Source: Gammaproteobacteria bacterium
GTDB lineage: Bacteria > Pseudomonadota > Gammaproteobacteria > Burkholderiales > Sulfuricellaceae
Reading direction: 5' to 3'
DNA: 64,000 nucleotides
Assembly (NCBI GenBank): GCA_018824405.1
Contig: JAHJGO010000003.1
Span: 1-64,000, forward strand
Below, piece after piece: positions 59,335-64,000 of the stretch. Numbering within the stretch: position 1 is the stretch's first letter; every line of letters starts with the position of its first letter. The translations under genes and the position numbers were made by a program. Below the pieces are notes generated by a model. That model did not search any database and was not told where the DNA came from. It worked only from the letters and a program-made list of their open reading frames with translations.

Positions 59335-60858
59335 ATGACCATTATCAAACAGGAAGATTTCATATCCAGCATTGCAGACGCACTGCAATACATTTCCTAT
59401 TATCACCCGATCGATTACATCCAGGCGCTGGGTGAAGCCTACGAGCGTGAGCAGTCTCCTGCCGCAAAAGATGCCATCGCCCAGATACTTACCAACTCGC
59501 GCATGAGCGCACAAGGGCGCCGACCCATCTGTCAGGACACGGGGATCGTGGTGGCTTTCGTCAAGGTGGGCATGGAGGTGCGCTGGGAAGCCGATATGGG
59601 CGTCAGCGACATGGTCAATGAGGGGGTGCATCGCGCCTACACCAACCCGGACAATATTCTGCGCGCTTCCGTGCTGGCTGACCCGGCAGGGGCACGCAGG
59701 AACACGCGCGACAACACCCCGGCGGTGATCCATTACGAGATCGTTCCCGGCGACAAGGTGGAAATCACCGTTGCGGCCAAGGGGGGCGGCTCGGAGAACA
59801 AATCAAAATTCACGATACTCAACCCTTCGGACAGCCTGGTGGACTGGGTGCTGAAAACCGTGCCCACCATGGGAGCGGGATGGTGCCCGCCGGGAATCTT
59901 GGGCATCGGCCTCGGCGGCACGGCGGAGAAAGCCATGCTGCTGGCCAAGGAAGCCCTGATGGAACCGGTGGACATCCACGAATTGCAGGCACGCGGCCCC
60001 AATAGCCGGGTCGAGGAGCTGCGTCTGGAACTGTACGAAAAGGTCAACGCCCTGGGTATCGGCGCGCAGGGACTGGGCGGCCTCACCACCGTGGTGGATA
60101 TTAAAATCAGGGACTACCCGACCCATGCCGCCGGCCTGCCGGTAGGCATGATTCCCAACTGCGCCGCCACCCGCCACATTCATTTCACGCTCGACGGCAG
60201 CGGACCGGCAGTATTGACGCCGCCCTCCCTCGATGAATGGCCGAAAGTGGATTGGCAGCCTCACGCCGATGCGCGGCGCGTCAATCTCGACACGGTAACA
60301 CGCGAGGAAATCGCCAGCTGGAAGCCGGGCGAAGCCCTGCTCCTGTCGGGCAAGCTGCTCACGGGGCGTGACGCCGCCCATAAACGCATTGCCGAACTGT
60401 TCTCCAAAGGCGAGGGGCTGCCGGCCGGCGTGGATTTCACCAATCGATTTATTTACTACGTCGGCCCGGTCGACCCGGTGCGCGACGAAGTGGTCGGTCC
60501 CGCCGGTCCCACCACGGCAACGCGCATGGACAAATTCACCGACATGATGCTGGATAAAACCGGCCTGGTCGGCATGATCGGCAAGGCCGAGCGTGGACCG
60601 GAGGCGATCGAGAGCATCCGCCGGCACAAGGCGGTCTATCTCATGGCGGTCGGCGGCGCTGCCTACCTGGTCGCCAAGGCGATCAAGTCAGCCAGGGTCA
60701 TCGCCTTCGAGGATCTGGGCATGGAGGCGATCTACGAATTCGTGGTGCAGGACATGCCGGTGACGGTGGCAGTGGATGCGGGCGGCACATCCGTGCACAC
60801 CACCGGCCCGGCCGAATGGCGGGGCAGGATAGGCCGGATTCCGGTGGTGCAGGGTTAA
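59335..60858 (+). CDS. Class I fumarate hydratase ([4Fe-4S])
   Basis: 507 residues. Converts fumarate and malate with an oxygen-sensitive [4Fe-4S] cluster. The three cluster Cys are probably in ICQDTG, GAGWCPPG and IPNCAATRH; KGGGSENKSKF and the C-terminal half with YVGPVDPVRDEVVGPAGPTT are typical. It is the fused alpha/beta form, shorter than E. coli FumA (548). It probably shares a transcript with the Hpt/HD-GYP gene. Confidence 0.95.
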   Translation: MTIIKQEDFISSIADALQYISYYHPIDYIQALGEAYEREQSPAAKDAIAQILTNSRMSAQGRRPICQDTGIVVAFVKVGMEVRWEADMGVSDMVNEGVHRAYTNPDNILRASVLADPAGARRNTRDNTPAVIHYEIVPGDKVEITVAAKGGGSENKSKFTILNPSDSLVDWVLKTVPTMGAGWCPPGILGIGLGGTAEKAMLLAKEALMEPVDIHELQARGPNSRVEELRLELYEKVNALGIGAQGLGGLTTVVDIKIRDYPTHAAGLPVGMIPNCAATRHIHFTLDGSGPAVLTPPSLDEWPKVDWQPHADARRVNLDTVTREEIASWKPGEALLLSGKLLTGRDAAHKRIAELFSKGEGLPAGVDFTNRFIYYVGPVDPVRDEVVGPAGPTTATRMDKFTDMMLDKTGLVGMIGKAERGPEAIESIRRHKAVYLMAVGGAAYLVAKAIKSARVIAFEDLGMEAIYEFVVQDMPVTVAVDAGGTSVHTTGPAEWRGRIGRIPVVQG

Positions 60859-60933
60859 AGCGGAAAATTCTGGCAGGGGAATGAAACGCCCGGGGGGAAG
60901 CAGCATTTCATGCTTATCACTTTCCCCCGCGTA

Positions 60934-62886
60934 TCAGTCGGCGAGCCAATAACAGGTCAGCGGAGGCAGGACGATTGTGTCGTTTTCCAGCGCGATGCGC
61001 GCACCAGAGCAGATGTCTTTCATGCCGTCCTGCATGAAGAAGCCATGCACCCTTAACGCACCCACTGAAAGCGCTTGCGTCTCGACATTGAAGTTGCCGA
61101 CCACGAGTACTTTGTTGCGGCTGTTTTGCGGGTCGCTGCGGGAAAAGACCAGCAGATTGGGGTTGTCCACTGTCAGCAACTGGCGGTTGTCGAAGTCCGC
61201 GAAAGCCAGCGTTTCCTTGCGCAGTGCGATGATTTTTTTCAGTGTGCTGAATATGCGCTGTTCCACCGTGCCGTTCTCATGGCGTCTCGCCGCCTTGTTC
61301 CAGTCGAAGTGCGAACGATGCATCCAGCGGTTGTCGGCGCGTTTGGCGGGGTCGGCGAGATATTCCAGGCTGTTGAGGGTGCCGATCGCATCGCCGTAGT
61401 AAAGCAGCGGTATCCCGCCGAACGACAGAATCATGCTGTGCAGCAGCACGATAGTTTTGATCGCAGCCTCGATGGCTGCCTCATCTTCGCTTTCAAGCGC
61501 GCTCTCGAGGCCGACCAGCGAGGCGAGAGAGCCTGAAATGCGCGCATCCCCGGTTTTCGGATTCTCGCCGAAGGGCAGGCCCCTGGCGGGCGAACTGGGG
61601 AATTTGCCGGTGAAGTAATCGATCACGAAGCGCCGGTGCTGCGCCGGGTCATAGCCGGCCAGGCGGATGTCGCTGTCGTCGAACCCCAGGCCGATGTCGT
61701 CGTGGCAACGTACGTAGTTGAGCCAGGTTGCCCGTTCCAGCTTGTTGGGCAGGTTTTTGACGCCATGGTTGAGCACGCTCGCGTTCTTGGTTGCCACCGC
61801 ATCCCAGAGCAGGGCCATGAAGGTGGCGTTGTAGGCGATCTCGCATTCCTTGGCATTGATCGCGTCTTCGCCGAAGTACTTGGAAATTTCTCCGGGAGCG
61901 ACGATGGCTTCCGCGATAAACAGCACGCCCGGCGCGGTGACCTGGCAGCAATCCTTCATCAGTTGCAGCAGAAGATGGGCTTCGCGCTCGTTCTGGCATA
62001 CGCTGCCCATCTTCTTCCACAGGAAGGCGACAGCATCCAGGCGCAGGATGTCCGCACCCTGGTTGGCCCAGAACAGGATGATGTCGATCATTTCGATCAG
62101 TACTGCCGGGTTGCGGTAGTTCAGATCCCATTGATAGTTGTTGAACACCGTCATGACCCATTTGCCCATTTCTTCATCCCAGGTGAAGTTTCCGGGGGCG
62201 GTGGCCGGGAATATCTCCGGCATGGTCTGCTCGAAAATGTCAGGCATCTCGCGGTCGTCGAAGACGAAGTAGTAATCCTGGTATTTCTTTTCGCCTTTGC
62301 GTGCGCGCTGCGCCCATTCGTGCTCGTCCGAGGTGTGGTTGACCACCACATCGAGGGCCAGCAGCATGTCGCGCTTCTTGAGCGTGGTAGCCAGTGCTGC
62401 GACATCTTCCGTGGTGCCGAAACGCGGGTCGATGCGATAGAAGTCGCGCACCGCATAGCCGCCGTCGCTGTTGTCCGGCGGACAGTCGAGCATGGGCATG
62501 ACATGCAGCATGTTGACGCCCAGTTCCTGCAGGTAGGGAAGGTTTTCGCGCAAGCCTTTCAGATCCCCGGCGAAGCGGTCGCAGTACAACGCCATGCCGA
62601 CCCATTTCTGGCTCAGGAACCAGTTGTAGTCTTTTTCCCGTGCCAGGTCCGATCTCCGCAGGGAGGGCGTTCGTTCGATATAGCGCAGCGCGAGTGTCTC
62701 GACCAGGCTGACCATCTGTTCCTTGAAGTCGGGGCGGTCGCCATACAGCAGGTAGAACAGGGAATGAATGGCGTAAAAATTCGCACCAAGGCGGGTGTAG
62801 AAATGCCGCATGCGCATTTTCCCGATCTCGGGTTTCAGTTGGACCAGAATTTCATTCAGCAGCGAGTGGGAAACTTGTTCGTACAT
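60934..62886 (-). CDS. ams: Amylosucrase (GH13)
   Basis: 650 residues, similar to Neisseria amylosucrase. Uses sucrose to build alpha-1,4-glucan, releasing fructose. The helical N-terminal domain (about 1-90) precedes the GH13 barrel: GYAVRDFYRIDP, VVNHTSDEHEWA, MTVFNNYQWDLNYRNP, nucleophile Asp in ILRLDAVAF (about 285), acid Glu in FIAEAIVAP, and NYVRCHDDIG. Distal gene of a sps-spp-ams operon, 28 bp after spp, which favours amylosucrase over sucrose hydrolase. Confidence 0.92.
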   Translation of the reverse strand: MYEQVSHSLLNEILVQLKPEIGKMRMRHFYTRLGANFYAIHSLFYLLYGDRPDFKEQMVSLVETLALRYIERTPSLRRSDLAREKDYNWFLSQKWVGMALYCDRFAGDLKGLRENLPYLQELGVNMLHVMPMLDCPPDNSDGGYAVRDFYRIDPRFGTTEDVAALATTLKKRDMLLALDVVVNHTSDEHEWAQRARKGEKKYQDYYFVFDDREMPDIFEQTMPEIFPATAPGNFTWDEEMGKWVMTVFNNYQWDLNYRNPAVLIEMIDIILFWANQGADILRLDAVAFLWKKMGSVCQNEREAHLLLQLMKDCCQVTAPGVLFIAEAIVAPGEISKYFGEDAINAKECEIAYNATFMALLWDAVATKNASVLNHGVKNLPNKLERATWLNYVRCHDDIGLGFDDSDIRLAGYDPAQHRRFVIDYFTGKFPSSPARGLPFGENPKTGDARISGSLASLVGLESALESEDEAAIEAAIKTIVLLHSMILSFGGIPLLYYGDAIGTLNSLEYLADPAKRADNRWMHRSHFDWNKAARRHENGTVEQRIFSTLKKIIALRKETLAFADFDNRQLLTVDNPNLLVFSRSDPQNSRNKVLVVGNFNVETQALSVGALRVHGFFMQDGMKDICSGARIALENDTIVLPPLTCYWLAD

Positions 62887-62914
62887 TAATTATTCTCTGG
62901 TTAAATCGTTCCGT

Positions 62915-63745
62915 TCAGACTTGTTCGCGCAGCCATGCATCAACATCTGGCTGGTAGTGTGCGATGCCCTCAAGGATGCCGGCACTGTAATTGCCATTCA
63001 TGCCGAGGTAGCTACCCCGGGCGAGGTAAAGGGCATCCTTATGAGCCATGGCTGCCGCATTCTTGACTTCGCCGTCGGCATTGGCCACCAGCACGGCGGG
63101 AATGTCGCTCAGCAGGACGTCGAGGTCGTTGCCACTGTCGCCGGCAAAGACAGTGTTGTTGTGGCCGAAGCCTTTTTGTTGCATCAGAAAGTGGATGGCA
63201 TGCAGTTTGTTGGCGCTGGCGGGCAGGATATCCAGCAAGCCGATCCTGGCCGGTTCGTCGATGCTCCAGATCAGATTCGCCCTGATATTTGCCTGCTTCA
63301 GTCGCGTTTCCATCTCTCCAATCAGGTTTTGAGCATCTGTTTCCAGCGGAATATAGAAGCTGAGTTTGTGGCGATTCTGCTTTTCCCTTTCCTGCAAGCT
63401 CAGTTCAGGAAAGCCGCTCAACAGTTTGTGCAGCTCGTCATGGCTCAGACCGCACCAGTCAGGCGCGATCTGCTCGTCCCATGCTTTCCATTGATGCCAG
63501 CCGGTCGCGTCGGTTTGGTAAATGGTTGATCCGACGTCTGCGATGGCGAAGTCCGGTTGCGGCAGGCCGAATTCTACTATGGCCTGCTTGATGAGGGCAC
63601 GATGCCGGCCTGTTACATAGGCAAGGGTGACTTTATTGTTGCTCACCAGCCGTTTGAAGCGTTCCCTGGCCAATGGCGATTCGGGCTGCGGGCCATTCGG
63701 GATCAAGGTCCGGTCGAGGTCGGTGCAGAGCAGGAAACGCTTCAT
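62915..63745 (-). CDS. Sucrose-6-phosphate phosphatase
   Basis: 276-residue HAD-superfamily phosphatase. Motif I is DLDRTL (D9 nucleophile, D11), motif III Lys in ASANKLHAI and motif IV VFAGDSGNDLDVL; the C-terminal segment GILEGIAHYQP is shared with the SPS tail. Removes phosphate from sucrose-6-phosphate. Its ATG overlaps the stop of the upstream sps gene by 4 nt (ATGA). Confidence 0.92.
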   Translation of the reverse strand: MKRFLLCTDLDRTLIPNGPQPESPLARERFKRLVSNNKVTLAYVTGRHRALIKQAIVEFGLPQPDFAIADVGSTIYQTDATGWHQWKAWDEQIAPDWCGLSHDELHKLLSGFPELSLQEREKQNRHKLSFYIPLETDAQNLIGEMETRLKQANIRANLIWSIDEPARIGLLDILPASANKLHAIHFLMQQKGFGHNNTVFAGDSGNDLDVLLSDIPAVLVANADGEVKNAAAMAHKDALYLARGSYLGMNGNYSAGILEGIAHYQPDVDAWLREQV

Positions 63746-64000
63746 GTGGCGGCTTTCTTGTTCCCATTGTCAAAGAACCTGTAATGCTCCATCGCTTCAA
63801 GGATGCCGTCGGCATTGGGTTTCTCGGAAAAAAAGACATTTTCGACGTGGGTCAGTTCTGACAGTTCTTCGAGATGTCTGTTATCCACCACAGCGCCCAG
63901 GGTGTTGCCGCGCAGCATGTCCGCATCTGCACCGGTGACGCCGGCAACCAGCGTGTTTTCCAGCGGAAAACTCAGCTGGTCGGCGCACCAGCGCAGGGCC
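63742..64000 (-). CDS. Sucrose-phosphate synthase, C-terminal part (cut by window edge)
   Basis: 86 codons of the 3' end; the gene starts beyond 64000. The translation ALRWCADQLSFPLENTLVAG, then ADADMLRGNTLGAVVDN and AMEHYRFF matches the HAD-like C-terminal domain of bacterial sucrose-phosphate synthases. The enzyme joins UDP-glucose (or ADP-glucose) and fructose-6-phosphate. Overlaps spp by 4 nt, so these are coupled. Confidence 0.85.
   Translation of the reverse strand, partial: ALRWCADQLSFPLENTLVAGVTGADADMLRGNTLGAVVDNRHLEELSELTHVENVFFSEKPNADGILEAMEHYRFFDNGNKKAAT

Noticed and set aside
60892-60928. Nested hairpin between the convergent fumarase and amylosucrase genes
   Set aside because: GGGGGAA and TTCCCCC pair, with an inner AAGCA/TGCTT stem, but no T run follows on either strand and the loop is large, so terminator status is not supported.
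61636-62889. 417-codon open frame antisense to amylosucrase
   Set aside because: Mirror of a well-conserved GH13 gene with no family resemblance of its own.

Overview
The window is typical bacterial chromosome from a betaproteobacterium, most likely of the order Nitrosomonadales (Gallionellaceae/Sulfuricellaceae-like sulfur or iron oxidisers). The evidence is the 5S rRNA type, the rimP-nusA-infB-rbfA-truB and yceD-rpmF-plsX-fabHDG-acpP-fabF orders, the beta-type fused HoxF, and the sucrose-phosphate synthase/phosphatase/amylosucrase set. The genus is inferred, not proven. Coding density is very high; no gene-free stretch exceeds about 230 bases, and I see no tRNA, CRISPR, prophage or transposase.

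Layout. 1-180: 5S rRNA and its terminator, the end of an rRNA operon. 180-6345: translation/transcription operon rimP-nusA-infB-rbfA-truB behind an extended -10 promoter and a very early terminator-like hairpin. 6342-10000: small or housekeeping genes (nitroreductase, gluQ, a secreted Adhesin_E-like protein, ankyrin protein). 10059-17214: minus-strand run nifJ (pyruvate:ferredoxin oxidoreductase)-slyX-wbuC-ettA-AsmA-like. 17355-21258: periplasmic rhodanese and two cyclic-di-GMP enzymes. 21375-28112: NAD-reducing hydrogenase operon hoxFUYHW, then purT and a truncated globin. 28136-34764: two more diguanylate cyclases, mltB and a DUF4139 protein. 34769-43910: glycogen block (pgi, glgB, glgC, two GH57 enzymes). 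43964-49553: SlyD-like PPIase, a 45-residue membrane protein, Rof, an RsmI-like methyltransferase, maf, and a two-subunit pyruvate carboxylase. 49707-57148: fatty-acid synthesis operon yceD-rpmF-plsX-fabH-fabD-fabG-acpP-fabF-pabB. 57128-60858: MBL hydrolase, an Hpt/HD-GYP protein and class I fumarase. 60934-64000: sucrose operon sps-spp-ams, cut by the right edge.

How it fits together. PFOR, the bidirectional NAD hydrogenase, pyruvate carboxylase and class I fumarase suggest low-oxygen or fermentative redox balancing. Glycogen synthesis and remodelling lies with sucrose synthesis and amylosucrase, linking carbon storage to a compatible solute. Five cyclic-di-GMP-related proteins in about 41 kb (17.8-59.3 kb) indicate strong second-messenger control.

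The least expected signals are in the DNA between and inside genes. A palindromic repeat sits in frame inside nifJ. A related-looking GC-rich palindrome interrupts the otherwise overlapping hox genes. A third inverted repeat lies between fabH and fabD and can fold as two exclusive hairpins, one of them terminator-like. Inverted repeats also overlap or neighbour likely promoters of nifJ, hoxF and the yceD-fab operon. I found no clear candidate for a wholly new multi-gene system.
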